From an uncultured Treponema sp. (GTDB lineage: Bacteria > Spirochaetota > Spirochaetia > Treponematales > Treponemataceae), in the NCBI GenBank assembly GCA_947167345.1, contig CAMVHR010000009.1, forward strand, positions 1 through 64,000: a DNA stretch of 64,000 nucleotides, written 5' to 3'. Position numbers and translations under genes: made by a program. The notes beneath the pieces were generated by a model. It was not told where the DNA came from. It ran no database searches and saw only the letters and a program-made list of their open reading frames with translations. This document shows, in pieces, positions 34,564 to 42,783 of this stretch. Position 1 is the stretch's first letter; each line of letters starts with the position of its first letter.

Positions 34564-34932
34564 ATGTCAAAAGATCAGGGACTTTTGAAAAAGATATTAA
34601 GTCCGTTTTTTAAAAAGAACAAGGTTACCGATTTGGGGCTGGTTGGCGACATCCGTTCATCAATAGGTAACTTTGCCCTTAAGACTACATCTCTTAATAA
34701 TTCTTACGAGGCGGAAAAGGCTGTTGTTTCTAATCTTGTGAATGAAGCAAACGGTCTTTTCCCCTTGGATAACATCAATGCCGTAAAGTTTGAGCAGGAC
34801 ATTCTGATTAAGCTTACGGAAGTAAGTTCTGCATGTGATGTCCTTCTTTCAACTGGACGTGCGGACGAATTTAAAAAACAGTTGACTTCTCTGGAAACGC
34901 TCATAAGGCAGCGGAAGGCTATGGCTGATTAA
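34564..34932 (+). CDS. Small cytoplasmic protein of unknown function
   Basis: The 122-residue protein is predicted to be helical, with a basic N terminus (KKILSPFFKKNK) and several amphipathic helices, and no membrane segment or signal peptide. I do not recognise the family. It starts 14 bases after luxS and ends 30 bases before the DUF1538 gene, so it is probably in the same transcript. Nothing in the sequence ties it to methyl recycling. Confidence 0.6.
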   Translation: MSKDQGLLKKILSPFFKKNKVTDLGLVGDIRSSIGNFALKTTSLNNSYEAEKAVVSNLVNEANGLFPLDNINAVKFEQDILIKLTEVSSACDVLLSTGRADEFKKQLTSLETLIRQRKAMAD

Positions 34933-34962
34933 TTCCGATGTTTTGGGTGAGTGGGGATTTAG

Positions 34963-36507
34963 ATGAATTTTTTTGAAAAATACAAGGAAACTCTTTCTTC
35001 CGTTCTGCCTGTAATGATTATCGTCCTTGTTCTTGGGGTTACTATTGTTCCTCTGGGAGCAGGAATCCTTGTTCGATTTGTTGCAGGTGGATTTCTTCTT
35101 ATATTTGGACTGACCCTTTTTCTTGCCGGCGTAGACTTGGGCATTCTGCCTGTAGGCGAGCGATGTGGTGCGGCTCTTACGGCGAAGAGGAACCTTTCGC
35201 TGCTTTTGGGCGTGTCGTTTTTAATAGGTGTTCTTGTAACTGTTGCAGAGCCGGATGTTCAGGTGCTGGCAGATCAGATAAAAAGCGTTGCTTCTTCTGT
35301 AAATAAGTGGGCTTTGATTTTTATGATTGCCGCCGGCATTGGTCTGTTTGTCGTTGTGGGGCTGTTACGGACAATTCTTTCTTTAAAGCTAAAATATGTT
35401 CTGATTGTAGCATATACCGCTGTGTTTGCCATTGCTTTTTTGTGTCCTAAAGAATTTCAGGGAGTTGCCTTTGATGCAGGAGGGGCTACAACGGGACCTA
35501 TGACAGTGCCTTTCATTATGGCTTTGGGCGTTGGTGTTGCGGCAGTCCGTTCCAAGGGCTTGCATGGAAATGCTCATTCTGACAGTTCTGACGATTCCTT
35601 TGGACTGACAGGCATTGCCTCTGTTGGCCCTGTGGCGGCTGTCTGTGTATATGGCATTCTGCTTAACTGTATGGGTGGTTTGCCTCAGGAAAACGGAGCC
35701 GCATCTGCCAGTGTTGAAGGTGGTGTGGGGCATGCAGTGTCTGAAGGCCTTAACCTTAAAATATTTGCAGAACTGCTTCCTGAAGAAATTAAGGAAGTGA
35801 GCATGGCTCTTTTACCTCTTGTAATCATGTTTGCATCTTTTCAGTTTTTTCTTTTAAAGATGCCTCCTGTACAGTTTAGGCGCGTGCTCAAAGGTCTTGC
35901 ATACAGTTTTATAGGGCTTGTAATTTTTCTTACTGGTGTAAACGGTGGTTTTATGCCGGCAGGGCAGACTTTAGGGCTTGTTCTAGGCGAGAGGGCTTGT
36001 GCTGACGGTGGAATCTGGATAGGGCTACTTACTGTGACAGGTGTCTTGTTCGGGGCTGTTGTTGTTTGTGCAGAGCCTGCGGTGTGGGTTTTGACGGAAC
36101 AGGTTGAGCAGGTAAGCGGTGGCACAATACGAAGAAAGGCCATGCTTTTTGCATTGTCGGCAGGTGTTGCAATTTCGATCGGATTGAGTATGCTGCGCAT
36201 TATGTATGGGTTCAGCCTTTGGTATGTTCTTGTGCCGGGGTATGCACTTTCGCTTGTCTTGTCTCTTTTTTGTCCGCCTATGTTTGTTGGAATTGCCTTT
36301 GACTCTGGCGGTGTAGCTTCTGGCCCTATGACCAGTACTTTTATTCTTTCATTTACGCTTGGTGCGGCTGCTGGAAGTGCAGGCGGCATGTCCGGTGGTT
36401 CTGCAGCGGATGCATTCGGAGTCATTGCTCTTGTTGCGATGACTCCTCTAATTGCAATTCAGATGCTTGGGCTTGTATTTAAAATCAAGACTAAGAAGGA
36501 GTCATGA
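34963..36507 (+). CDS. DUF1538 membrane protein, duplicated
   Basis: The 514-residue protein has about 12-14 transmembrane segments in two homologous halves. Matching strings recur: VAFDAGGATTGPMTVPFIMALGVGVA near residue 170 and IAFDSGGVASGPMTSTFILSFTLGAA near 450, plus two copies of a VAEPDVQVL/CAEPAVWVL motif. This is the DUF1538 family of presumed transporters of unknown substrate. The PII-like gene overlaps its stop by four bases, suggesting that the PII-like protein controls its activity, as PII-type proteins do for AmtB. Confidence 0.88.
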   Translation: MNFFEKYKETLSSVLPVMIIVLVLGVTIVPLGAGILVRFVAGGFLLIFGLTLFLAGVDLGILPVGERCGAALTAKRNLSLLLGVSFLIGVLVTVAEPDVQVLADQIKSVASSVNKWALIFMIAAGIGLFVVVGLLRTILSLKLKYVLIVAYTAVFAIAFLCPKEFQGVAFDAGGATTGPMTVPFIMALGVGVAAVRSKGLHGNAHSDSSDDSFGLTGIASVGPVAAVCVYGILLNCMGGLPQENGAASASVEGGVGHAVSEGLNLKIFAELLPEEIKEVSMALLPLVIMFASFQFFLLKMPPVQFRRVLKGLAYSFIGLVIFLTGVNGGFMPAGQTLGLVLGERACADGGIWIGLLTVTGVLFGAVVVCAEPAVWVLTEQVEQVSGGTIRRKAMLFALSAGVAISIGLSMLRIMYGFSLWYVLVPGYALSLVLSLFCPPMFVGIAFDSGGVASGPMTSTFILSFTLGAAAGSAGGMSGGSAADAFGVIALVAMTPLIAIQMLGLVFKIKTKKES

Positions 36508-37163
36508 TGAGCAGATTCAGACTTTTAGTAAGCATTGTTCCTCATAACATGGCGGAGCTTATTTCCAATGCGGCTGTGTCTGCTGGAAGTTTTGGCGGAA
36601 CTGTTGCGATGGGGCGAGGCATAAGTGCCAATGCATTTATTGCTGCCCTTGGCATTGGGGATTCCATGAAGGATATTGTTTATATTTTGACTGAGGATCA
36701 GAATCACAGGGCGATCTGTAAGGCTATTGAAGATGTCTGTCAGAAAAAGCACAGGGGCTTTGGAATGATGTTTTGCCTTGATGCGGACAGCATGACAAAG
36801 GCAGGAAATGTAACCCACAGTTCTTTGCAAGGAGGTGCCGGTATGGCAAATGATGTTGAGCGAGACCTTATAACTGTAATAATTAACAAAGGTTATGCGG
36901 ATGATGCAATGGCTGCGGCCCGCAAAGCTGGTGCTGGTGGCGGTACGGTTATTAATGCAAGGGGAACGGCTCGTGAAGATGATGCCAAGTTTTTTGGCAT
37001 GCATATTGTTCCCGAAAAAGAAATGCTCTGCATGGTTGTGGAGCATGAGAAAAAAGAATCTGTGCTTGAAGCCATCCGCACTTTGCCGTGTCTTGCAGAA
37101 CCAGGGAGTGGCATTGCATACTGTTCTGGCGTGAGTGAGTTTGTAATGCTCGGAAAAAAATGA
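36504..37163 (+). CDS. Tandem PII-like regulatory protein
   Basis: The 219-residue protein looks like two PII-type ferredoxin-like folds in one chain. The second (about 115-219) is clearer: LITVIINKGYADDAMAAARKAGAGGGTVINARG, then a short T-loop-like part and MHIVPEKEMLCMVVEHEKKESVLEAI. The first (about 5-100) has FRLLVSIVPHNMAELISNAAVSAGSFGGTVAMGRG. PII proteins sense nucleotides and 2-oxoglutarate and bind transporters. Ordinary PII has one domain of about 112 residues and forms trimers, so a fused pair is unusual. It overlaps both the DUF1538 gene and birA by four bases. Confidence 0.82.
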   Translation: MMSRFRLLVSIVPHNMAELISNAAVSAGSFGGTVAMGRGISANAFIAALGIGDSMKDIVYILTEDQNHRAICKAIEDVCQKKHRGFGMMFCLDADSMTKAGNVTHSSLQGGAGMANDVERDLITVIINKGYADDAMAAARKAGAGGGTVINARGTAREDDAKFFGMHIVPEKEMLCMVVEHEKKESVLEAIRTLPCLAEPGSGIAYCSGVSEFVMLGKK

Positions 37164-38008
37164 ATGATGTAAATGATGTGTTTGATGCTCAGTCATTCTG
37201 GGATTGCTTTTCAAGATATGAACCTGCCTGTCCCCTGAAAAAAGAGTTGTTGTCTGTCTATGATGTTATAGACAGTACTAATTCGGAGCTTATGAGGCGT
37301 GTTCAGAATGCTAGTGATGATTGTGTAAGGAACATGCACAGAATGGTTGTGGCCTCTGCTTCTCAAACGGCAGGAAAAGGTCGTGTAGGCAGGTCTTTTT
37401 ACTCACCGGATAAGACTGGCATATATTTTAGTTTTCTTTATGCTCCCGAAAAGTCTGTCTCTGATCCTGCTCAATATACTGTTGCCACTGTTGTCGGCGT
37501 ATGCAGGGCTATAGAAGCTTTGTTTAATGTTGAGACTCAGATAAAATGGGTGAACGACATCTATGTATGGGGCAGGAAGGTTTGCGGCATTTTGACAGAA
37601 GGGGTGTTTAATCCTGAACGGGCGGCTGTGGAAGCTGTTATTGTAGGCATTGGCATAAATATCCTTGCTGGTGAGGCTATGCCTGAGGAGCTTCGCAGTA
37701 AGGTGGGCGGTATTGTCGGTAATGGCGGCAAGACTGGTGTCATGCGTGCACAACTGCTTGCCCGATCGATATATGATATATATAATATCCTGGATGGTGG
37801 TCTGGACTTTATGCCAGGTTACAGGCAGCGTTTCATGTTGTCTGGAAAGAAGGTTACTGTTACGCCTTTAATTGGAGACAACAAGACTTGCTATGAGGCT
37901 GTGGCTCTCGGGGTGACCGATGATGCCGGTCTTGAGGTCATGCTTTCTGATGGAGTGCGGCAAGTATTGCACGCAGGCGAAGTGAGCCTGCATGGAGCAG
38001 ATGAGTAA
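37160..38008 (+). CDS. birA: Biotin-protein ligase (no HTH domain)
   Basis: BirA joins biotin to carboxylases in two steps via biotinyl-AMP. The 282-residue enzyme has YDVIDSTNSELMRR near residue 35, the nucleotide loop GKGRVGRSF (GRGRRGR in E. coli), KWVNDIYV and KVCGILTEG, followed by GIGINI. The C-terminal cap is present. There is no N-terminal helix-turn-helix, so it is the monofunctional type and does not repress biotin genes. It overlaps the PII-like gene by four bases. Confidence 0.94.
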   Translation: MNDVNDVFDAQSFWDCFSRYEPACPLKKELLSVYDVIDSTNSELMRRVQNASDDCVRNMHRMVVASASQTAGKGRVGRSFYSPDKTGIYFSFLYAPEKSVSDPAQYTVATVVGVCRAIEALFNVETQIKWVNDIYVWGRKVCGILTEGVFNPERAAVEAVIVGIGINILAGEAMPEELRSKVGGIVGNGGKTGVMRAQLLARSIYDIYNILDGGLDFMPGYRQRFMLSGKKVTVTPLIGDNKTCYEAVALGVTDDAGLEVMLSDGVRQVLHAGEVSLHGADE

Positions 38009-38039
38009 AGGGGATTTGTGTTGTAAGGAGATAAATATA

Positions 38040-40202
38040 ATGTTGAAAAAAAAAATTTTATTAACAAAAGAATTTTTTATATGTACGATTTTTTTTATTG
38101 TTGCTGTATGTATAAGGTTTTTTTTTAGTGATTTCGTAAAAACGATTCATGGTTATCCGGATGAACTTATGTATTATGGTTCTGCCAGAAGTCTGTTTAT
38201 TGGCGGAGATCTTTCGATTCGTAATATAACATCGAATTTCCAAAAAATTGGTTACAGTATTTTTTTAGCTCCTTTGTTTTTTATAAAAAATGGATTTTTA
38301 CGAATAAAGCTTATAAGCTTGGTTAACTGTGTGATTATGTCTTTATCTGCATTTCCAGCTATGGGAATTGGACGAGAATTAAAACTTGGAAACAAAGGAA
38401 CTTTTTTTTTCATTTTTCTTACACTATTCTGGCCTGACATGGCAACTTCTATGTCTTTTATGTCAGAAATTTTGTATTGGCCCTTGTGTCTGTTCTTTAT
38501 ATGGTTGTGGATTTACAGTTGTCGGATTCAGAAGTGGTGGGCTTTTGTTTTTCTGGCTTTTCTGTGTTATGCAGGTTATTTATGCAAGGAAATTTTTCTT
38601 GCATTTTTTATTGTTGCTGCGATTTTCCCAGTCATAAGTCCTATTGTAAATTTTTTGTACGAACATAATTGCAGAAAAAAACTAATATCTTACTTTTTAA
38701 AAGTATCGTTTATCAATACAGGAATATTTGTTGTTGTATTTTTAGCACTACATGCTGTATTTAAGCTAATCTTTTTTAAGGGTGTTGACAGTTCTTATAG
38801 TAATGCTTTAGTTCCCTCCATTAAAAATTCTTATGATTTTTTCTATATGATTAAGGCTTTTCTTATCTATATGTCAGCTGTAATAATGGCGGTTTGTGTT
38901 TTTCCTGTTGTATATCCTGCTATATATTACAAGAGACTTTTTAAAGAATGTCGGAATCTGTTTGTGTTTTCCTTATTGACCATTTTAATAGTTGCTGTAA
39001 CTGTTTCGTATACTATTTCTGCAAAGGAAGATTTGGGATCTCTTATGCCGAAGTTACACATGCGATATTTTGCTCCTTCTCTGATAATACTTATGGCTGT
39101 GTTTTTGAGGACATGTCAGGAAAATCTTGTTGATAAGAATAATTTTGTACTTGTCAATTCTATTCTTCTGTTTGTTCTTATTTTTATTGGGGTTGTATTT
39201 AAGGGATTTATATCTTTGCCTTGTACTCTTTCATGGTATAAGATTCCTCAAAAATTATTCCCTACAATAGACAGAGGCTATGAGTTTGTTTTACGGCCGT
39301 ATGTCATTGTGATTAATTTTTGCTTTACAGTGGCTGTATTAGTATTACATTTTATAAAGGAAAAAGGAGGAACAAAATTGTTTCTTAAACTTTTTATGAT
39401 TTTGAATTGTATGCTTCTGTTAGTTAGTAATATAATTTCTATAAAAAGTTTTAAAGATGGTTATTCTGCAGATAAAAATATAATAAATGAATTGCAAAAG
39501 CTTAATGATTTTTTTTCTACTGCTGCGGAGAAATCACATGTTCTTTATATTTCTGCAGGAAATCTTGCAAGTGAGAACGGATATTTTGATACGTATTTTG
39601 ATAGTATTCAAAATCTCTATTTTGTTAGGGAAGATGATGTTCTTTGTAAGGATACTGCTGTTTCAGACGTAGGTTTTAGAGAGCCAGAGAGTAATAAACT
39701 GTATGTGATTCCAAGAATTGATTACATTATAATTCCTTCAACACTTTCTCTTGAATGTGAAAATGCACTCATTAGGGATGACTTGGGAGGAAGGTATTAT
39801 GCTGTATATGAGAATATAAATCCTTTCAGAGTCTCAATAGTTCAAAGGTCGAATAGGATGGTTAGCTTTGACTGGAATATATCTGTTTCAAATGGTTTTG
39901 ACAGAGATGGAGTACGATATCTTAATTGTGGAGGAAGTTCCTATGGGCCTTATTGGCATTTGCAAAAAGGTTCTTATGAGATAGAAATAAAAGGGGTGTC
40001 TTTGGATGGAGCTGATATAACTTTGTATTCATCAAAAGGTGCTGTGAGTTATCCGTTTGAGGCAGTCCGTTCTGATTCTAAAATTTCAATAAAATTTACA
40101 TTGGATTCAGATGTTGATAATTTTGAAATATATATAAAGAATAAGTATTCGAAGACTCTAGAGATGCATTCTCTTCATTTAAATGCTGTAGGCTTGCCAT
40201 GA
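38040..40202 (+). CDS. Multi-pass membrane protein, probable lipid-linked sugar transferase
   Basis: From the ATG at 38040 (TAAGGAG upstream) the protein has about 720 residues. There are some 11-12 transmembrane helices to about residue 500, then a soluble domain (about 510-720) rich in beta strands. An early acidic loop, IHGYPDELMYYGSARSLF, has the Asp-Glu typical of GT-C transferases such as ArnT/PMT, which use polyprenyl-phosphate sugars. The gene is very AT-rich with long T-runs, unlike birA before it. It is followed by a GT2 enzyme, a DUF2304 protein and an ArnE/F-like protein, a familiar set for building and flipping a lipid-linked sugar. Catalytic assignment is moderate. Confidence 0.7.
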   Translation: MLKKKILLTKEFFICTIFFIVAVCIRFFFSDFVKTIHGYPDELMYYGSARSLFIGGDLSIRNITSNFQKIGYSIFLAPLFFIKNGFLRIKLISLVNCVIMSLSAFPAMGIGRELKLGNKGTFFFIFLTLFWPDMATSMSFMSEILYWPLCLFFIWLWIYSCRIQKWWAFVFLAFLCYAGYLCKEIFLAFFIVAAIFPVISPIVNFLYEHNCRKKLISYFLKVSFINTGIFVVVFLALHAVFKLIFFKGVDSSYSNALVPSIKNSYDFFYMIKAFLIYMSAVIMAVCVFPVVYPAIYYKRLFKECRNLFVFSLLTILIVAVTVSYTISAKEDLGSLMPKLHMRYFAPSLIILMAVFLRTCQENLVDKNNFVLVNSILLFVLIFIGVVFKGFISLPCTLSWYKIPQKLFPTIDRGYEFVLRPYVIVINFCFTVAVLVLHFIKEKGGTKLFLKLFMILNCMLLLVSNIISIKSFKDGYSADKNIINELQKLNDFFSTAAEKSHVLYISAGNLASENGYFDTYFDSIQNLYFVREDDVLCKDTAVSDVGFREPESNKLYVIPRIDYIIIPSTLSLECENALIRDDLGGRYYAVYENINPFRVSIVQRSNRMVSFDWNISVSNGFDRDGVRYLNCGGSSYGPYWHLQKGSYEIEIKGVSLDGADITLYSSKGAVSYPFEAVRSDSKISIKFTLDSDVDNFEIYIKNKYSKTLEMHSLHLNAVGLP

Positions 40203-40210
40203 TATATAGT

Positions 40211-40240
40211 TTGACATTTCATTGTGTGATATACTAATAT
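40211..40240 (+). promoter_or_regulatory. Possible internal promoter of the glycan island
   Basis: TTGACA at 40211-40216 is followed after 18 bases by TAATAT at 40235-40240. It would drive the glycosyltransferase gene independently of the large membrane protein gene, but it would leave almost no leader. Confidence 0.4.
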
Positions 40241-40259
40241 AATGTGAGGAGTGACTTGT

Positions 40260-40979
40260 TTGTCTAAGATTTTGCTGATAATTCCTTCATATAATGAAGA
40301 AAAAAATATAAAGAAGCTGTTTGATTCCATTTGCCAATACAATGATTCTCATGAGCAAAAATATGATGTTCTTTTTATAAATGATGGCTCTAAAGACAAT
40401 ACGGAACAGCAGCTGTGTTTGCATGACTGTAATCATGTGACACTTATTCAGAATCTCGGCATAGGTGGTGCAGTCCAGACTGGATACAAATATGCTCTGG
40501 AACATAATTATGATATTGCAATTCAGATGGACGGAGATGGTCAGCATGATGTAAATTGTGTAGAGAACATAATTAGACCAATACAAGAAGGTACTGCGAA
40601 TTTAGTTATAGGCTCTCGTTTTATAGATTCTTCATCAAGTAAATTTAAGTCATCTGCATTTAGAAGGCTTGGAATAAAATTAATTTCTATGGCAATAAGA
40701 ATGAAAACTGGAAAGCGGATATATGATACGACATCAGGATTCAGGGCTGCTGATTATTCGATTATAAAGGAATTTGCATCAAGTTATCCAACGGAATATC
40801 CTGAGCCTGTATCAACAACATTTGTGTTGAAAAACGGTTATAAGGTTGATGAAGTTGCCGTCTCCATGTATGAGAGGGAAAACGGAGTCTCTTCTATACG
40901 ATCTTGGAAGAATATATATTATATGATAAATGTAATTCTATCTATTATTTTGTTAAAAGGAAAACTGAAGAATGATTAA
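40260..40979 (+). CDS. Polyprenyl-phosphate glycosyltransferase (GT2, Dpm1-like)
   Basis: The start is probably the TTG at 40260, ten bases after GAGGA (GTG 40251 is too close), giving about 239 residues. It shows the GT2 strings LLIIPSYNEEKNIKKLFD, FINDGSKDNTEQ and the metal motif MDGDGQHD, then FRAADYSIIKEFA. This subfamily (dolichol-phosphate mannose synthase-like) places a sugar on polyprenyl phosphate. No membrane tail is obvious, so it depends on partners. It overlaps the DUF2304 gene by eight bases, a very common pairing. Confidence 0.88.
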   Translation: MSKILLIIPSYNEEKNIKKLFDSICQYNDSHEQKYDVLFINDGSKDNTEQQLCLHDCNHVTLIQNLGIGGAVQTGYKYALEHNYDIAIQMDGDGQHDVNCVENIIRPIQEGTANLVIGSRFIDSSSSKFKSSAFRRLGIKLISMAIRMKTGKRIYDTTSGFRAADYSIIKEFASSYPTEYPEPVSTTFVLKNGYKVDEVAVSMYERENGVSSIRSWKNIYYMINVILSIILLKGKLKND

Positions 40980-41328
40980 CTTAAATCTACGGATATTATT
41001 AATGATTGTTGGAGTTCTAGTTTTTTGGTTCACCCTGAAGTTTGTGAGTGAAGATGTTTTGCCTGTTAAGTATTCTCTTTTTTGGCTTTTATCTGCAATT
41101 TTGATTTTTCTTGTAGGGGCTGTTCCTGAGTTTATAGGATGTTTAACGACTCTTGTTGGTTTTGAAACAACCTCAAATCTTGTTGTTGGTGTCATACTTT
41201 TTATTTTACTGATAATATCTCTTATTTTGACAATAATTGTTTCAAAACAAAAAAAACAGATAATACTTCTTATTCAAGAAGTTTCTCTGCTGAAAAAGAA
41301 AAATATGAATGATATGACAAAGAAATAA
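40972..41328 (+). CDS. DUF2304 small membrane protein
   Basis: The 118-residue protein has three transmembrane helices (about 5-25, 34-55 and 68-92) and a short charged coiled tail (KQKKQIILLIQEVSLLKKK), the DUF2304 layout. DUF2304 proteins accompany Dpm1-like glycosyltransferases and probably anchor them. It overlaps the GT2 gene by eight bases and is followed by a four-helix flippase-like protein. Confidence 0.78.
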   Translation: MINLNLRILLMIVGVLVFWFTLKFVSEDVLPVKYSLFWLLSAILIFLVGAVPEFIGCLTTLVGFETTSNLVVGVILFILLIISLILTIIVSKQKKQIILLIQEVSLLKKKNMNDMTKK

Positions 41329-41361
41329 TCTTGATAATAAAGGATTTTGTAAGCGAAAAGT

Positions 41362-41712
41362 ATGAAAAATATTTTTTTTTGTGTTGCATATATGATTCTG
41401 TCTCTTAGCGGATTGACTTTTATAAAATTGGGAGGGCAGTCGCATGTTTTAGGTATTCATATAGGGCATTTTGTTATTAGTCTAAAAACTTTTATTGGAA
41501 TTTTTTTTTATGGACTTAGTTTTTTACTATATACATTTGTTATATCAAGAATGCAATTGAGTATTATTATTCCATTGCTTACGGCAATTAACTGTATAGC
41601 TATTGTAGCTATAGGAATTAGTTTTTTTAAGGAAGTAATAAATTTAGGACAGATTATAGGAATAAGTATTATAGTTATAGGCGTGTTCGTTATGGGGATA
41701 TTTTCAAAATGA
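41362..41712 (+). CDS. EamA/SMR-type four-helix protein (ArnE/F-like)
   Basis: The 116-residue protein has four transmembrane helices in the SMR/EamA pattern, with the helix-3 motif LSIIIPLLTAINCIAIVAIG and a conserved Glu near residue 92 (FFKEVINLGQIIG). ArnE/ArnF proteins of this type flip undecaprenyl-linked aminoarabinose. In this cluster a role in flipping the lipid-linked sugar made by the GT2 enzyme is the best guess. It is the last plus-strand gene of the island. Confidence 0.7.
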   Translation: MKNIFFCVAYMILSLSGLTFIKLGGQSHVLGIHIGHFVISLKTFIGIFFYGLSFLLYTFVISRMQLSIIIPLLTAINCIAIVAIGISFFKEVINLGQIIGISIIVIGVFVMGIFSK

Positions 41713-41735
41713 AATATTAATGAACATAATAAATC

Positions 41736-42536
41736 TTATCGTTGTTTGTTTTTTATATTGCCATTCATAATTGATAATTTATTGTTTGACAGTTTTCCAG
41801 CTAATACTTGATTAAAAATATTAAAAGCTCTTATAAAATTGACTAAATAAGGATATTTTATTCCATTATTTTTTAATACATTGGTTGATTCTGTAAAACT
41901 TTTTTTATAACCTTTTAATCCATCTGTACTAATGCCTCCACTTCTCATATATACTAAACAATCTTTTATATAAGACAATTTGACTCTATTTTTCATAATT
42001 CTAATCATAAAATCGTAATCTGAAGCAATTTTATAATCTAAGTTATAATTTCCATACTTATTATATATTTTTTTTTGTAAATAAAGTGTTGGATGTGGTG
42101 GATACCATCCTAGCTTATAATTACCTTTTTTGGCTTTAAATTTTCTGATTATTCTATTTAAATTTTTATCTAATATATAAAGGTTTGAATAAGTCCCTTC
42201 ACAATTAGTTTTTTCAAAAGTTTTTACTATTTTGTAAAATACATTTTCATGTGCTAATATATCATCTGAATTTAGAATCCCTATAATATCTCCTGTGGAA
42301 TTCTTAATACCCTTATTCATTGCATCAAAAATTCCTTTGTCTTTCTCTGAAATTACTTTAATTTTATTTGTAAATTTTAATTTATATTTTTTTATTATTT
42401 CTAAAGTGTTGTCTTTTGAGCCCCCATCGACAATTATATATTCATAATTAGTATAAGTTTGATTTAAAATAGATTTTAATGTGTCTTCTATAGTTTTAGC
42501 TGAATTGTAGCAAACTGTTATTATAGAAATTTTCAT
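41736..42536 (-). CDS. GT2 family glycosyltransferase
   Basis: The 266-residue enzyme has a GT-A fold: ISIITVCYNSAKTIEDTLKSIL, DGGSKDNTL, then GDIIGILNSDDIL (the metal motif) and ASDYDFMIRIM. It resembles colanic-acid-type and LPS-type transferases. It is extremely AT-rich with Lys/Asn/Ile bias, more so than its plus-strand neighbours, so it was probably acquired separately. It is convergent with the flippase-like gene, 23 bases away. Confidence 0.88.
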   Translation of the reverse strand: MKISIITVCYNSAKTIEDTLKSILNQTYTNYEYIIVDGGSKDNTLEIIKKYKLKFTNKIKVISEKDKGIFDAMNKGIKNSTGDIIGILNSDDILAHENVFYKIVKTFEKTNCEGTYSNLYILDKNLNRIIRKFKAKKGNYKLGWYPPHPTLYLQKKIYNKYGNYNLDYKIASDYDFMIRIMKNRVKLSYIKDCLVYMRSGGISTDGLKGYKKSFTESTNVLKNNGIKYPYLVNFIRAFNIFNQVLAGKLSNNKLSIMNGNIKNKQR

Positions 42537-42783
42537 AATTCCACTTACTCCTTAATTTTAGAATAAAAAAGTTTAGGGATAGTATTTTATAGTGTAATGA
42601 ATAAAAAAGCTATAATTAAAAATGGTGATTTTCTAGAAAATATTGCATTAGATCTGCCTTTTCTATAGTTGTATTGAATGCAGTGAGATTTGCTGGTACT
42701 CAAAAATTCTAGCCTTGATAGTATAAAACATGCATGTTATAATAAAACGATATTGTTTTTATTCGGATTAACTGGAGAAATGC
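42537..42783. other. Intergenic spacer with a short gene-like fragment
   Basis: An ATG at 42597 opens 23 codons (beginning MNKKAIIKNGDF) before TAG at 42666-42668. It looks like the N terminus of a lost AT-rich gene, but it has no match known to me. The rest is AT-rich promoter territory for the gene at 42784. Confidence 0.4.
42715..42743 (+). promoter_or_regulatory. Sigma-70-type promoter of the 570-residue protein gene
   Basis: TTGATA at 42715-42720 is separated by 17 bases from a perfect TATAAT at 42738-42743. It gives a leader of about 35 bases to the ATG at 42784. Confidence 0.75.

Noticed and set aside
42597-42668. A 23-codon gene before the 570-residue protein
   Set aside because: It lacks a ribosome site and sits just upstream of the promoter of the next gene; more likely a fragment or chance.
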